64,000 nucleotides of DNA from Paenibacillus silagei. GTDB taxonomy: Bacteria; Bacillota; Bacilli; Paenibacillales; Paenibacillaceae. The stretch spans positions 124,001 to 188,000 of the forward strand of contig NZ_JAGGLV010000005.1 in NCBI RefSeq assembly GCF_017874735.1, read 5' to 3'. Numbering within the stretch: position 1 is the stretch's first letter; every line of letters begins with the position of its first letter. The translations under genes were made by a program, and so were the position numbers. Shown piece after piece: positions 8,023 through 18,403 of the stretch. Below the pieces are notes generated by a model. The model was not told the origin of the DNA, did not search any database, and saw only the letters and a program-made list of their open reading frames with translations.

Positions 8023-9843
8023 TCATTGTCTCTCTAGGGCTAAAATTTCACTTGCTATTTGTGCTGCACGCAAAAAGTCACCGGATTTCTCCGCCTGAAT
8101 CATCTCTTCACGCTTGGGTTCAATTTTGCGCTGCAGAGGATACTTCCGCACTTCACGAATACAATCGTCCAGAACCTGGGTATTCCAGTCTGGAGGGGTA
8201 TCCATCATGGAGATGGCCGTTGCGGTCTTCTCCAGACGGTCGTCCTGAAGCGATGATAGAAACCGGCTGATGCCGGGTGGTTTGCCTTGCGCATAATAAG
8301 CATATAGATAAGCAGCGATTGCCGCATGATCATCAATATTGAACTCTTCTCCGAGCCGTTCACCCACATAGGCCGCCGCTTCGGGATCTTGAATCATGAA
8401 TGATAACAGGCGCCGTTCCGCAACATGGTAAGCAGGCAGTAAGGTAGGTGTCTGCACTTGCCCTTTTTTATGCCTACCATTATTCCACCTATTATCGTTA
8501 TTATCCCCTTCGGGGTTGTTTTTTTGCATGGAGGCCCGAAGTAAATTACAATCCTGCTTCAGACTGTCGTAGGACAGCTCAAGCTCGGAGGCGATTTCCC
8601 GCAGGTACACCTCCCGCTCCGTTGAAGAAGGGAGCCCGGCGATAATCTCCAGAGCCTCCTTGACATAGGCAATTTTGCCGTCTTCCTCTAGGAGTATATG
8701 GTTTTTTTTCAGATATATAAGCTTAAATTTGATGGATGACACGGCAGAGTCAATCACCTGTTCCCTGAATCTGTCCCCGCCATGCCGGGAGATGAATTCA
8801 TCCGGGTCGAGGCCGCTTGGAAGCAGGGCTACCTTGACCCGCAAACCACTGGCTTCCAGGATAGGAATGGCCTTAAGGGCGGCAGCTTGTCCAGCCTTAT
8901 CTCCATCATAGGCAAGCACAATCTCATCTCCAAGGCTTTTCATCAAGCCCACGTGACCCTCGGTGAGCGAGGTTCCCATCGTGGCTACCCCGTTCTGTAC
9001 ACCTGCCTCCCAAGCCGAAATGACATCACCGTATCCCTCGAACAGGACGATTTGCCGCGTTTTGCGGATGGATGCTTTGGACTGGTGCAGATTGTACAGA
9101 ATGCGGCTTTTGTTAAATAACCGGCTCTCGGGAGAGTTCAGGTACTTCGGCTGACCCTCCCCGAGAATACGTCCGGCAAAGGCGATCGTCTTGCCCATGC
9201 GGTTCGCAATCGGAAAAATAACCCGGCCGCGGAAGCGGTCCAGATACCCTTTGCCTTCCCCTCTGGCAGACAATAGTCCGCCCTTCTCCATCTCAGCGAG
9301 ATCGAAGCTGCGCTTCTCCAGAAACTGCAGCAGCGTATCCCAGCGGTCCGGCGCGTAGCCGATCTGGAATTGGTCAATCATTTTGTCGCTGAAACCCCGG
9401 GTTCTTAAGTAATCCATGGCGGCAGTGCCGTATTCCGTGTTTTTCAGCAAAAAATGATAAAACTTCGCCGATAATTCATACGCTTGAATCAGCCGGTCCC
9501 GCTCAGGATCGGGGGCAGCAAGCGCCCCGCCTCTCCCCTCAGGAACAGGGATATCACTCTCTTCCGCCATGATTCTGACTGCTTCGGGGAAGGATAATCC
9601 TTCGATTTCCATCCTGAATTTGATGGCATTTCCGCCCATACCGCAGCCAAAGCAATGAAAGACTCCCCGGTCAGGGGTGACAGTGAAGGAAGGGGACTTC
9701 TCCGAATGGAACGGGCAGAGGCCCCATAAATATTTACCCTGCTTGGACAAATGGACAACCTTGCTGACTGTATCGACAATATCATGCCGCGCCAGCACGT
9801 TCTCGATAACTTCTTCGGGAATAGGACCATGTCCGCTAGCCAC
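8023..9843 (-). CDS. dnaG: DNA primase
   Basis: The CHC2-type zinc-binding domain is at the N-terminus (CPFH near residue 45, CFGCGMGGNA near 65). The TOPRIM domain contains LFEGYGDVISAWEAG and LAYDGDKAGQAAA, with the acidic metal ligands. The C-terminal third is the DnaB-interaction domain. It synthesises RNA primers at the replication fork. An ATG five codons upstream has AAGAG directly adjacent to it; the GTG chosen here, giving MASGHGPIP, has AAGGTGG at 5-nt spacing and is better placed. It is followed by sigA and preceded by the YqxD-like gene. Confidence 0.96.
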   Translation of the reverse strand: MASGHGPIPEEVIENVLARHDIVDTVSKVVHLSKQGKYLWGLCPFHSEKSPSFTVTPDRGVFHCFGCGMGGNAIKFRMEIEGLSFPEAVRIMAEESDIPVPEGRGGALAAPDPERDRLIQAYELSAKFYHFLLKNTEYGTAAMDYLRTRGFSDKMIDQFQIGYAPDRWDTLLQFLEKRSFDLAEMEKGGLLSARGEGKGYLDRFRGRVIFPIANRMGKTIAFAGRILGEGQPKYLNSPESRLFNKSRILYNLHQSKASIRKTRQIVLFEGYGDVISAWEAGVQNGVATMGTSLTEGHVGLMKSLGDEIVLAYDGDKAGQAAALKAIPILEASGLRVKVALLPSGLDPDEFISRHGGDRFREQVIDSAVSSIKFKLIYLKKNHILLEEDGKIAYVKEALEIIAGLPSSTEREVYLREIASELELSYDSLKQDCNLLRASMQKNNPEGDNNDNRWNNGRHKKGQVQTPTLLPAYHVAERRLLSFMIQDPEAAAYVGERLGEEFNIDDHAAIAAYLYAYYAQGKPPGISRFLSSLQDDRLEKTATAISMMDTPPDWNTQVLDDCIREVRKYPLQRKIEPKREEMIQAEKSGDFLRAAQIASEILALERQ

Positions 9844-9882
9844 TTCAACCACCTTCATCTCTTAACAGTTAAATATAATTCG

Positions 9883-10362
9883 CTATAGCTGGACATTCTC
9901 CTGCAAAATTGTTAAAAGTTTTGTCAGTTTATGTTGAAAAAGATTTTTTTCCTCTGCGGTAATCGCTTTGGGACCCTTGGAATAGTGGCCGCGCCTGCGT
10001 TCAACCGCCTTGGCATGCCTGCTCTCCAGCATAAAATCCATGGTAGAATTCTCATATTCCTGGCCCCGGTTCGAAAGTGCAAGGCAGCGTTTGCCCAGCG
10101 CCAGCGCCGCCAGTCCATAATCCTGCGTAATTACGATATCTCCTGCAGAGATATGATTGGCGATATAGAGGTCGGCACTGTCTGCCCCGCGGTCCACCTG
10201 AACCACTGTAACGCCTTCTTCCGCCCGCAGCACATGATCATAGGAGGAGACCATCAGCACCGGAAGCCCGAACACGCGCGCCACGGTAATAATCTCCTGC
10301 TTAACCGGACAAGCATCCCCGTCCACAACAATCTTTCTTAGCCGGGAAGTTCCCAAGCTCAC
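9883..10362 (-). CDS. yqxD: YaiI/YqxD family (DUF188) protein
   Basis: The family signature VVDGDACPVKQEII near the N-terminus and VITQDYGLAALAL in the middle identify a UPF0178/DUF188 protein, which has a PIN-like nuclease fold but no firmly established activity. Length from the GTG chosen (AGGA about 10 nt upstream) is 159 residues, the family norm; an ATG 66 bp upstream would add a non-conserved extension. The position directly before dnaG matches yqxD in Bacillus subtilis. It ends 39 bp before the dnaG GTG. Confidence 0.88.
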   Translation of the reverse strand: MSLGTSRLRKIVVDGDACPVKQEIITVARVFGLPVLMVSSYDHVLRAEEGVTVVQVDRGADSADLYIANHISAGDIVITQDYGLAALALGKRCLALSNRGQEYENSTMDFMLESRHAKAVERRRGHYSKGPKAITAEEKNLFQHKLTKLLTILQENVQL

Positions 10363-10430
10363 CTCACCAAATTCCTGTGTAATATATATTACGCTCAACC
10401 GTTCAAAAATCCTTCTTTGGTAAAGCATAA

Positions 10431-10473
10431 ATACGGAACGAATGTCAACTTACGCATTGGCACCGTTCCGTAT
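10431..10473. terminator. Two-tier inverted repeat between glyS and yqxD
   Basis: ATACGGAACG (10431-10440) is a perfect 10-bp inverted repeat with CGTTCCGTAT (10464-10473). An inner AATG/CATT stem extends the structure. The tail on the minus strand (TTATGCTTT) is only moderately U-rich, so this may be a weak glyQS terminator or a processing hairpin. Confidence 0.5.
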
Positions 10474-10537
10474 ATTTATACCCTAAACCCTCGATCTATA
10501 CCATAAAATCACAAACATTACTTAAAACCTGCCTGAA

Positions 10538-12619
10538 TTACCACACCAGCTTGCCGAAATCAGCAAACAGCTTGGAGTCGGTATAAATGCCGGCCAGCAG
10601 TGCGAGACGGTTCGAGCGGACGGCTTCGTCTTCGGCCATAACCATAACCGAATCGAAGAATCCGGTAACGGCTGCTTCAAGTCCCGACAGAATCTGCAGG
10701 GCCTCAGCGGCATGTCTGGAAGCAAGGGCTGCGCGGTAAGGCTCATGAATACTCTGCCAAGTCGAGTACAGCTTCTGTTCCGCTTCTTCCTTAAGCAGGG
10801 CCGGGTCGATAACTGCACTCTCCGGAGCTTTGGCGGCCAGATTGCTGACACGGGTCAGTGAATCCACAGTAATTTTGAAATCAGCCTGATCGGTTACTGC
10901 ATTCATCAAAGCCAGACTTCTGCTTACTACATCAACGATATCATCGAATCCTGCCGCAAGCGCTGCATCTACAACATCATAACGTACATTGTTGTCGGCC
11001 AGCAGGCGTTTGACGCGCAGACCGAAGAACTCGTACAGAGTTATACGCAGTTCAGGGGTGAAATGTTTCTCTGTACGGAAACTTTCATGAACTTCCAGTG
11101 CCGCTGCAAAAATCTCCTGCAGGCTTAGGCTCAGCTGATGCTCCAATACGATCTGGACAATTCCTGCCGCCTGACGGCGCAGGGCATAAGGGTCCTGGGA
11201 GCCGGTTGGTATAATTCCGATCGAGAAGCAGCCGACAATCGTATCGATTTTATCAGCAAGGCTGACTACAAGACCTGCCTGTGTAGAAGGAACAGCATCT
11301 CCGGCGAAGCGCGGCTGATAATGCTCGAAGACCGCTTTGGACACCTGTTCTGCTTCCCCGGCCTTGCGGGCATAATCCTCACCCATCGTACCCTGCAGCT
11401 CAGGGAATTCACCTACCATCTGGGTTACCAGATCGAATTTGCAAATATCCGCTGTACGGCTCACTTCCGCAGCAGCCTCTGAAGACAGCTCAAGCTTCAC
11501 CGCCAAGCGGTCAGCGATGGCACGGATACGGCGCACTTTGTCACCTACACTGCCCAGCTCTTCATGGTAGACGATATTCTCCAGCTTGGCCAGAGCATCG
11601 TTAATCTGCAGCTTCTGGTCTTCTTCATAAAAGAATTTGGCATCCGACAAGCGCGCGCGCAGCACCTTCTCGTTCCCCTTGGCGATGACATCCAGCGATA
11701 CCGCATTCCCGTTACGTACTGTTACGAAGAACGGCAACAGCTTACCGTCTTCACCAAACACCGGGAAATAACGCTGATGCTCACGCATTGAGGTGATCAG
11801 CACCTCCTGCGGAATATTCAGGAAGGCCGGATCAAAGGTGCCGAACAGCACAGTCGGCGTCTCTACCAGGAACAGGACCTCTTCCAGCAGATCCTCCTTG
11901 ATCGCAATCTTCCAGCTCTTCTCTTCCGCAAGCTTATGAATACCGCTTAGAATCAGCTCTTCGCGCTCCTTCACATCCACCATCACATGCTGGCTGCGCA
12001 GTGCTTCAACGTATGCAGCAGGCTCTGCGATCACAGCTTCTTCACCGAGGAAGCGATGGCCGCGACTCACATTGCCTGCTTTGACACCGGTGATCTCCAG
12101 ATCAATAATCTCCTGGCCGAAGAGTGCGACCATCCAGCGGATCGGACGGACGAACTTGAAATCATAAGCGCCCCAGCGCATGTTTTTCGGGAAGGTCATG
12201 CTGTTGACAATGCCAGCCAGGCCTTCGGAGAGCAAGGAGGCTGTCTCGATGCCGGTGCTGTTCTTGGTCACATAGATGTATTCCACGCCTGCCAGTTCCT
12301 TGAACGTGAACTGCTCCGGCGAGGCGCCCTGACTGCGGGCAAAGCCTAATGCAGCCTTGCTCCATTCGCCGCTTGCATCCAGTGCGATTTTGCGTGACGG
12401 GCCTTTGACCTCTTCGCTTACATCCTCTTGGCGCTCTGCGGCATCCTTCACCAGTACGGCAAGGCGGCGCGGTGTTGCATATGCACTGACGCCCTGATGA
12501 CTGATCCGTGAGGCCTCCAGCCATTTCGCCGTTCTGTCCTTCAGTTGCTCCATCGCCGCGCGGATAAAGCGTGCAGGGATTTCCTCCAGACCGATCTCGA
12601 ACAGAATATCCTTAGACAT
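10538..12619 (-). CDS. glyS: Glycyl-tRNA synthetase beta subunit
   Basis: The protein starts [18 protein letters not shown] and is 693 residues, the normal length for the beta chain of the bacterial alpha2-beta2 enzyme. It contains the HD-like and C-terminal anticodon-binding regions of the family ([17 protein letters not shown] near 510). The beta subunit provides tRNA binding and the alpha subunit the catalytic core. Its ATG overlaps the glyQ stop by 8 nt, so the subunits are translationally coupled. A start three codons upstream is possible but less conserved. Expression is under the glycine T-box upstream of glyQ. Confidence 0.97.
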   Translation of the reverse strand: MSKDILFEIGLEEIPARFIRAAMEQLKDRTAKWLEASRISHQGVSAYATPRRLAVLVKDAAERQEDVSEEVKGPSRKIALDASGEWSKAALGFARSQGASPEQFTFKELAGVEYIYVTKNSTGIETASLLSEGLAGIVNSMTFPKNMRWGAYDFKFVRPIRWMVALFGQEIIDLEITGVKAGNVSRGHRFLGEEAVIAEPAAYVEALRSQHVMVDVKEREELILSGIHKLAEEKSWKIAIKEDLLEEVLFLVETPTVLFGTFDPAFLNIPQEVLITSMREHQRYFPVFGEDGKLLPFFVTVRNGNAVSLDVIAKGNEKVLRARLSDAKFFYEEDQKLQINDALAKLENIVYHEELGSVGDKVRRIRAIADRLAVKLELSSEAAAEVSRTADICKFDLVTQMVGEFPELQGTMGEDYARKAGEAEQVSKAVFEHYQPRFAGDAVPSTQAGLVVSLADKIDTIVGCFSIGIIPTGSQDPYALRRQAAGIVQIVLEHQLSLSLQEIFAAALEVHESFRTEKHFTPELRITLYEFFGLRVKRLLADNNVRYDVVDAALAAGFDDIVDVVSRSLALMNAVTDQADFKITVDSLTRVSNLAAKAPESAVIDPALLKEEAEQKLYSTWQSIHEPYRAALASRHAAEALQILSGLEAAVTGFFDSVMVMAEDEAVRSNRLALLAGIYTDSKLFADFGKLVW

Positions 12620-13499
12620 GGTCAGCACCTTCTTTCTTCAGCAGCGGGAAGCCCAGCTTCTCGCGTTCCTCCAGATATGTCGCCGCTACAGTACGGGCCA
12701 AATTGCGTACTCTCGTAATGAAGCCTGTGCGTTCCGTTACGCTGATTGCGCCGCGCGCATCCAGCAGGTTGAAGGTATGCGAGCATTTCAGCACGTAATC
12801 ATACGCCGGGAAAACTAAATGGTTCTCCATCGCCCTGCGGGCTTCCTCTTCGTAGGTGTTGAACAGGGTGAACAGCATTTTGACGTCCGAGACTTCAAAG
12901 GTGTAGGTGGAATGCTCAACCTCCGGCTGATGGAACACATCTCCGTACGTCATGCCGTCTACCCATTCCAGGTCAAATACATTTTCCTTATCCTGAATAT
13001 AGGAGGCCAGACGCTCCATCCCGTAAGTGATCTCCACCGCTACCGGACTTGCTTCAATTCCGCCAACCTGCTGGAAGTACGTGAACTGGGTAATTTCCAT
13101 ACCGTCCAGCCACACTTCCCAGCCGAGACCCGCACAGCCCAGAGACGGATTCTCCCAGTTGTCTTCAACAAACCGCACATCATGCAGCAGGGGATCTACG
13201 CCCAGTGCCTTCAGGCTATCCAGGTACAGCTCCTGAATATTGTCCGGGGACGGCTTGATGATCACCTGGAACTGGTGATGCTGATACAGGCGGTTCGGGT
13301 TCTCCCCGTAACGGCCGTCGGACGGACGGCGTGAAGGCTCCACATAAGCAACCTTCCACGGCTCCGGACCCAGGGAACGTAAAAAAGTCATAGGGTTCAT
13401 CGTGCCCGCCCCTTTTTCCGTATCATACGGCTGGACGAGAATACAGTTCTGGGCGGCCCAGAATTGCTGCAGGGTCAGAATCATCTGCTGAAAGTTCAT
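12612..13499 (-). CDS. glyQ: Glycyl-tRNA synthetase alpha subunit
   Basis: This is the 295-residue class II catalytic subunit starting [19 protein letters not shown], with AAGGAG 9 nt upstream. Conserved blocks include [37 protein letters not shown] and the [13 protein letters not shown] region near the C-terminus. A 59-codon in-frame upstream extension exists but lies within the T-box terminator and leader, so it is not coding. With GlyS it charges tRNA-Gly. Confidence 0.97.
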   Translation of the reverse strand: MNFQQMILTLQQFWAAQNCILVQPYDTEKGAGTMNPMTFLRSLGPEPWKVAYVEPSRRPSDGRYGENPNRLYQHHQFQVIIKPSPDNIQELYLDSLKALGVDPLLHDVRFVEDNWENPSLGCAGLGWEVWLDGMEITQFTYFQQVGGIEASPVAVEITYGMERLASYIQDKENVFDLEWVDGMTYGDVFHQPEVEHSTYTFEVSDVKMLFTLFNTYEEEARRAMENHLVFPAYDYVLKCSHTFNLLDARGAISVTERTGFITRVRNLARTVAATYLEEREKLGFPLLKKEGADHV

Positions 13500-13640
13500 A
13501 ACTACCGGCTCCTTCGCTTTACAAGTGTGTACTGCCTCTTGCTTATGACTGGCTCTTGCTGCTGCGCGATGGAGGCAGCACCAGCTTCTATGTACCTGCG
13601 GTGTGTGATGGAAGAAGGATCTCCCGCACAGCCACAAGCC

Positions 13641-13905
13641 AAAAAGCTCCCGCCCCCATGCCTGATGAACAGACATAGGGACGAGAGCTCAAATATGTTC
13701 TCCCGCGGTTCCACCCTACTTGATTACGCAAAAATCACGAAATCCACTTTTGATGCTGCCGTTTCCGTACTCCCGGGTGCCCTGTTCATGAACGTCGTCC
13801 CGCCAGGCTTCCACTACCCCCGGCTCGCTGCTGCGACAATATCGCCCACTACTTTCCCGATCCACGCACTCTCTCCAGTTCTGGAGCAAACACGGCAATC
13901 TTATA
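13641..13905 (-). promoter_or_regulatory. Glycine T-box riboswitch upstream of glyQS
   Basis: Reading the minus strand, an AGAGAG element begins stem I, the apical region contains GAGCCGGGGGTAGTGGAAGCC, and the probable specifier is GGC within CAGGGCACCC, matching tRNA-Gly(GCC). The T-box sequence AGGGTGGAACCGCGGG is intact. It is followed by a terminator, with AGCTCTCGTCCC (13690-13679) pairing through G-U wobbles to GGGGCGGGAGCT and a run of Us ending at 13641. Uncharged tRNA-Gly would stabilise the antiterminator and switch glyQS on. Confidence 0.92.
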
Positions 13906-13920
13906 AAAGAAACTGAACTT

Positions 13921-13949
13921 ATAGTAACGGATAATTTGCGATTCGTCAA
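13921..13949 (-). promoter_or_regulatory. SigA promoter of the glyQS T-box transcript
   Basis: TTGACG (13949-13944) and TACTAT (13926-13921) are separated by 17 bp on the minus strand, just upstream of the T-box leader. The -35 overlaps the last codons of recO. Confidence 0.75.
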
Positions 13950-14701
13950 ATATTGTATTTGTCGAGCTGGTCCAGGAAGCTCTGGGACTTCAGTCTGAGC
14001 CCCAGCTGCATATCCATGAATCCCCGCATGACGGTCTTCAGCTCCGCACGGGTCTCCGGCTTCACATCCACATTCCCCAGCCTGGTCAGATCCAGCGCCG
14101 CAAAGATCCGCAGCAGCTTCAAGGCACGCGGGGAAATCTCCATGGCCGGAGGATCGTTATGCCGGCAGCTTCGGCAGAGGACTCCCCCCAGACGCGGACT
14201 GATTCTGAGCTCCTCATCCGGCTTGTCCTTGCCGCAGACGATGCAGGCATCGAGCTGTGGCCCATAACCGGCAGCCTGCAGCACCTTCATTTCAAATACA
14301 TTATTAATAATGCCAGGCTCTTTGTCTTCTTCCAGTGCATTCAGGCAGGCGGTCAGCTGGCGGTACCAGAAGCTGCCTGTCTCTTCATCATGCAGCACCC
14401 GGTCCAGCAGCTCGCAGGCATAGGATGCATACGCCGCCTTGACCAGATCCTCGCGCAGCGGATGATGGGACTTCGTGATCTCTCCGGCATTAAGTGTTCC
14501 CAGTCCGCCGTTGTTGCGGAAGAACACGAACTCACCTGTTGTGAACAACTGGATCAGGGCAGCATGACGGCTTTTGACCTTCTTGGCGCCCCGCACCAGA
14601 ACCCCTACTTTACCGGCGTTCTCGGTGCAAAGCGTAATAATGGCGTTCCCTTCACCGTAGTCCATGCTGCGGATGACGATCCCTTCCACCCTGTATAGCA
14701 T
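13946..14701 (-). CDS. recO: DNA repair protein RecO
   Basis: The 251-residue protein starts MLYRVEGIVIRSMDYGEGN. The N-terminal OB fold is followed by a helical domain and a four-cysteine zinc site (CIVCGKDKPDEE, then CRSCRHND, near residues 150-180). RecO anneals SSB-coated single strands and helps load RecA with RecR. An in-frame GTG six codons upstream is possible but lacks conservation. It lies 36 bp downstream of yqzL, as in Bacilli. Confidence 0.96.
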   Translation of the reverse strand: MLYRVEGIVIRSMDYGEGNAIITLCTENAGKVGVLVRGAKKVKSRHAALIQLFTTGEFVFFRNNGGLGTLNAGEITKSHHPLREDLVKAAYASYACELLDRVLHDEETGSFWYRQLTACLNALEEDKEPGIINNVFEMKVLQAAGYGPQLDACIVCGKDKPDEELRISPRLGGVLCRSCRHNDPPAMEISPRALKLLRIFAALDLTRLGNVDVKPETRAELKTVMRGFMDMQLGLRLKSQSFLDQLDKYNI

Positions 14702-14737
14702 GCCTCTTCCCCCAACCACTCGGCAAGCAACCAGTCC

Positions 14738-14881
14738 TTATTGTGCTTCTTCATCGATGGCCATCTCTTCCTCCGCCGGCAGCGGTCCGCTGCCCTCGGG
14801 CGAATCCCCAGCTTCCCTGTACAGCAAATACGCATCGAGATCTCCAGTCATTGCAAAATACTTCCACGAAAAATTCCGCAT
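14738..14881 (-). CDS. yqzL: YqzL family small protein
   Basis: This 47-residue gene reads MRNFSWKYFAMTGDLDAYLL and then an acidic tail ending MAIDEEAQ. The N-terminal sequence is the hallmark of the YqzL family, which sits between era and recO in Bacilli; its function is unknown. AAAGGA lies 9 nt upstream of the ATG. It is too short for many gene callers but is well supported by sequence and position. Confidence 0.88.
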   Translation of the reverse strand: MRNFSWKYFAMTGDLDAYLLYREAGDSPEGSGPLPAEEEMAIDEEAQ

Positions 14882-14991
14882 TCGTATTCATCCTTTCTTC
14901 GGAAACACGATGTCTCTTCAGATGTAGGATGTGCGATGCCCCAGGATCTATCCGTGCAATTCCTGCCAAGTAGAGGCTGCGCGAGAGGTGA

Positions 14992-15882
14992 TCATTCTTT
15001 ATGGAAGCCCAAATCCCGCAGTACGCGGTCCTGATTACGCCAGTCTTTTTTCACCTTCACCCATAATTCCAGGAAAATCTTCGAGCCCAGCAGGTTCTCA
15101 ATATCCGTCCGCGCACGGCGTCCGACTTCCTTCAGCAGCGCCCCCTGCTTACCGATAATGATCCCCTTCTGGGAATCGCGCTCGACAAAAATAACCGCAG
15201 AAATATGCACAACCCCATTCGGTTCCACGCTCATATCCTCAATCGCCACTGCAATGGAATGCGGTACTTCTTCACGGGTCAGATGCAGAATCTTCTCGCG
15301 GATCAGCTCCGCGCAGACGAACTGCTCGGGGTGATCGGTAATCTGGTCGTCCGGGTAATACTGCGGACCTTCCGGCAGGTATTTCTGCACCTGCTCCAGC
15401 AGCGTGTTGACGTTATTGCCCATCTTGGCAGAAATTGGTACGATTTCGGCGAACTCATGCAGCTTGTTGTATTCCGTAATCATCGGCAGCAGCGCTTCCG
15501 GCTCAATCTTGTCAATCTTGTTCATGACCAGAATGACCGGGGTCTTAATGCTGCCAAGCTGTTCCGCGATAAAACGGTCGCCGCCGCCCATACCCTCAGA
15601 GGCATCCACGAGGAACAATACCGCTTCCACTTCATGCAAAGTGCTCATCGCCGTCTGATTCATGTAATCACCCAGCTTGGATTGTCTTTTATGGATACCC
15701 GGTGTGTCCAGGAATACGATCTGTGAGTTATTTGCCGTGTATACCCCGTGAATTTTGTTGCGGGTGGTCTGCGGCTTGTCCGACATAATGGCAATCTTCT
15801 GGCCGATTACCTGGTTCATGAGTGTTGATTTGCCTACGTTTGGTCTGCCGATAATGGCGACAAACCCTGATTTGAATTTCAT
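14992..15882 (-). CDS. era: GTPase Era
   Basis: The 296-residue protein has the G1 motif [10 protein letters not shown]3 DTPGIH and G4 MNKIDKI, followed by the C-terminal KH domain with [14 protein letters not shown]. Era binds the 3' end of 16S rRNA during 30S assembly. An AGGAGG ribosome site precedes the ATG. The upstream 0.9 kb is repeat-rich, so era probably starts its own transcript with yqzL and recO. Confidence 0.98.
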   Translation of the reverse strand: MKFKSGFVAIIGRPNVGKSTLMNQVIGQKIAIMSDKPQTTRNKIHGVYTANNSQIVFLDTPGIHKRQSKLGDYMNQTAMSTLHEVEAVLFLVDASEGMGGGDRFIAEQLGSIKTPVILVMNKIDKIEPEALLPMITEYNKLHEFAEIVPISAKMGNNVNTLLEQVQKYLPEGPQYYPDDQITDHPEQFVCAELIREKILHLTREEVPHSIAVAIEDMSVEPNGVVHISAVIFVERDSQKGIIIGKQGALLKEVGRRARTDIENLLGSKIFLELWVKVKKDWRNQDRVLRDLGFHKE

Positions 15883-16058
15883 ATGATCCTCCTATTTATC
15901 TTACAACTTGGTCAAAAGCAATTCGGTCAAAAGCGTTCACCCTTAAAAGATTTTCGATCCCCCTAAATCCCCCTTCGCCAAGGGGGACCCCAAGGGCCCC
16001 GGCCCTCTGGACACCCGGAACTGGCTTGGGCACAGCGGTTGGCGCGGTAAGAGACTCT

Positions 16059-16483
16059 GGAGCAGGAGCGCTTTTCGTTCCCTGCGGGAACACGCTTGAC
16101 TGCGGCGCGCAAAAAGAAACTGGTTACTTTAACAACTAACTAATACCTTAATTGTATTTTGTACACTTATTCTGCTCCAAAACAGAGGTTATTAGAGTTT
16201 AGTTGTAATTTATACATCTATGTTCCTCATCAAAGTCACTTTCGGCGATATCCGATGATTATAGTTGTACGATTTACACTTAAATCAACTTTTGGCGGGA
16301 ATAGTGAAAAGTTAGTTGTACAATATACAGTTAACTACGGAGCATAAGCGCTGTTCGTTCCCTGCGGGAACACGCTTGACTGCGGCGCGGTTGATTGGCG
16401 GTGACCAGCATGCGGCGCGAGACAGGGAGCTGTGGAGCAGGAGCGCTTTTCGTTCCCTGCGGGAACACGCTTGACTGCGGCGC
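16059..16483. repeat. 50-bp hairpin repeat, three copies
   Basis: Copies at 16059-16108, 16339-16388 and 16434-16483. The first and third are identical; the second differs at three positions. Each contains GTTCCC-TGC-GGGAAC as a perfect hairpin and ends CTTGACTGCGGCGC. The flanking strings GGCGCGGTAAGAGACTCTG and GGCGCGAGACAGGGAGCTG look like diverged extensions of the same repeat. Confidence 0.9.
16149..16333. repeat. Four-dyad module, copy 1
   Basis: Four 21-bp units of the form TAGTTGTA-N5-TACACTTA start at 16149, 16200, 16262 and 16313, with spacings of 51, 62 and 51 bp. Intervening sequence resembles copy 2, including TTCTGCTC and CAGAGGTT in the first interval and TTCCTCA in the second. 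Confidence 0.9.
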
Positions 16484-16521
16484 AAAAGGTTACTTGAACC
16501 CCGAACCCTCACCAAAAAGCT

Positions 16522-16706
16522 TAGTTGTATTTTGTACACTTATTCTGCTCAAAATCAGAGGTTTTTGCAGTTTAGATGTAATTTGTACATCTATTTTCCT
16601 CAGCAAAGGCACTTTTGGCAATATACCATGAATTTAGTTGTACATTTTACACTTAAACCTTATTTCACCTATCCTCACGGAAATATAGTTGTACCATATA
16701 CACTTA
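16522..16706. repeat. Four-dyad module, copy 2
   Basis: Units start at 16522, 16573, 16635 and 16686: again 51, 62 and 51 bp apart. The second unit is a perfect 8-bp inverted repeat (TAGATGTA and TACATCTA around ATTTG). Confidence 0.9.
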
Positions 16707-16775
16707 AAGCCGGCTCATACGGTATGCATTTACGATCCTGCTACCGTACAGCAACCGTCTTTACAAGCTTGCCGT

Positions 16776-17424
<649 letters not shown>

Positions 17425-17507
17425 GGCCCGAAAATATTATCCTAATTAAAGATGACGGAGCGCGCAAAGCGGGTCCGCCTCTTCCACCACCTGAAGTTGT
17501 AAACTGA

Positions 17508-17903
17508 TTATGACATAATACCTGTGATCCAGTCCATCACGGGATGATAAAAAACATAGATTCCGGCAATCACGGCAAACACCGCCGTAAGCAGCACAGC
17601 GCCTGCGGCGGTATCTTTGGCCTTCTTGGCCAAGGGGTGGACCTCAGGCGAAACCAGATCAATCGTTGCTTCAATTGCCGTGTTCAGCAGCTCGGCTGTC
17701 AGCACCAGCGTAATGGCCAGCAGCAGCAGCATCCAGCTTGACAAAGGAAGCCTGAAAACAGCTGCGGCAATCACAACGATAACCGCAAGGCCGCTATGCA
17801 CCTTCATGTTCAGCTCCGACCGGAATGCTGCCGCAATGCCGTGTGCGGCGAAGCGAAAGGAGTGCCAGAATTTTTTGTGGCCCACCGCCGTATTCTTGAC
17901 CAT
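17508..17903 (-). CDS. dgkA: DgkA-type diacylglycerol/undecaprenol kinase
   Basis: The 131-residue membrane protein has about three transmembrane helices and the catalytic signature AELLNTAIEATIDL followed by HPLAKKAKDTAAGAVLL. Gram-positive homologues phosphorylate undecaprenol rather than diacylglycerol, recycling the cell-wall lipid carrier. Its ATG shares one base with the ybeY stop (TAATG), giving translational coupling. Confidence 0.93.
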   Translation of the reverse strand: MVKNTAVGHKKFWHSFRFAAHGIAAAFRSELNMKVHSGLAVIVVIAAAVFRLPLSSWMLLLLAITLVLTAELLNTAIEATIDLVSPEVHPLAKKAKDTAAGAVLLTAVFAVIAGIYVFYHPVMDWITGIMS

Positions 17904-18403
17904 TAGCGTGTCAACCCGACCTGAGCCAGAGCCTTCTCCTGCTTGGACATCATTTCGGCCTCAGCCTCCGGCTCCTGATGATCGTAGCCCAGCAAATGCA
18001 GGAACCCGTGCACGAACAGGAAGCCCAGCTCCCGCTCCAGCGAATGGCCGTATTCCTCAGCCTGCTCCTGCGCCCGGGTAACCGAGATGATAATATCCCC
18101 AAGCACATTCGGCACTTCCTCCAGCTCTTCGTCCTCATCTGCCAGGCCGTACCGGATCTCCAGCTCATCTTCTCCGGCTTCATTCATCGCGAAGGAGAGC
18201 ACATCCGTCGGACGGTCAATGCCGCGGTACTCGAGATTCAGCTCATGAATACGTTCGTTATTGACGAAGGTCAGATCCACTTCCCCCGAGTCAATCCCTT
18301 CCGCTTCCCCTGCTGTCTGCAGAAGCCGCTCCAGCAGTTCGATCAGATCGCCGTTAATTTCATGTTCATCCTGTTCATTGTTCCAAACGACGCTCAGGCT
18401 CAT
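17903..18403 (-). CDS. ybeY: rRNA maturation endoribonuclease YbeY
   Basis: The 166-residue protein starts MSLSVVWNNEQDEHE. The zinc-binding signature HGFLHLLGYDH lies near the C-terminus and RPTDVLSFAM lies near residue 75. It acts in 16S rRNA 3' end processing and ribosome quality control. The ATG has AAGGGG about 9 nt upstream and lies inside the 3' end of pgpH (29-bp overlap); an upstream in-frame start would extend further into pgpH. Confidence 0.95.
   Translation of the reverse strand: MSLSVVWNNEQDEHEINGDLIELLERLLQTAGEAEGIDSGEVDLTFVNNERIHELNLEYRGIDRPTDVLSFAMNEAGEDELEIRYGLADEDEELEEVPNVLGDIIISVTRAQEQAEEYGHSLERELGFLFVHGFLHLLGYDHQEPEAEAEMMSKQEKALAQVGLTR

Larger units (their letters stand above)
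15883..16775. other. Repeat-filled intergenic region between cdd and era
   Basis: No credible gene is present in these 893 bp. It holds GGTCAAAAGC twice at 15909 and 15925, a CCCCCTT/AAGGGGG hairpin at 15969-15986, three 50-bp hairpin repeats and two copies of the four-dyad module (annotated separately). Short reading frames on both strands arise from the repeats. Confidence 0.85.

Noticed and set aside
13500..13676. N-terminal extension of glyQ
   Set aside because: The extension translates the T-box terminator; the conserved N-terminus and AAGGAG site support the internal ATG.
13464..13916. Plus-strand 150-codon frame opposite the T-box
   Set aside because: It lies antisense to the glyQS T-box riboswitch, whose conserved elements explain the sequence.
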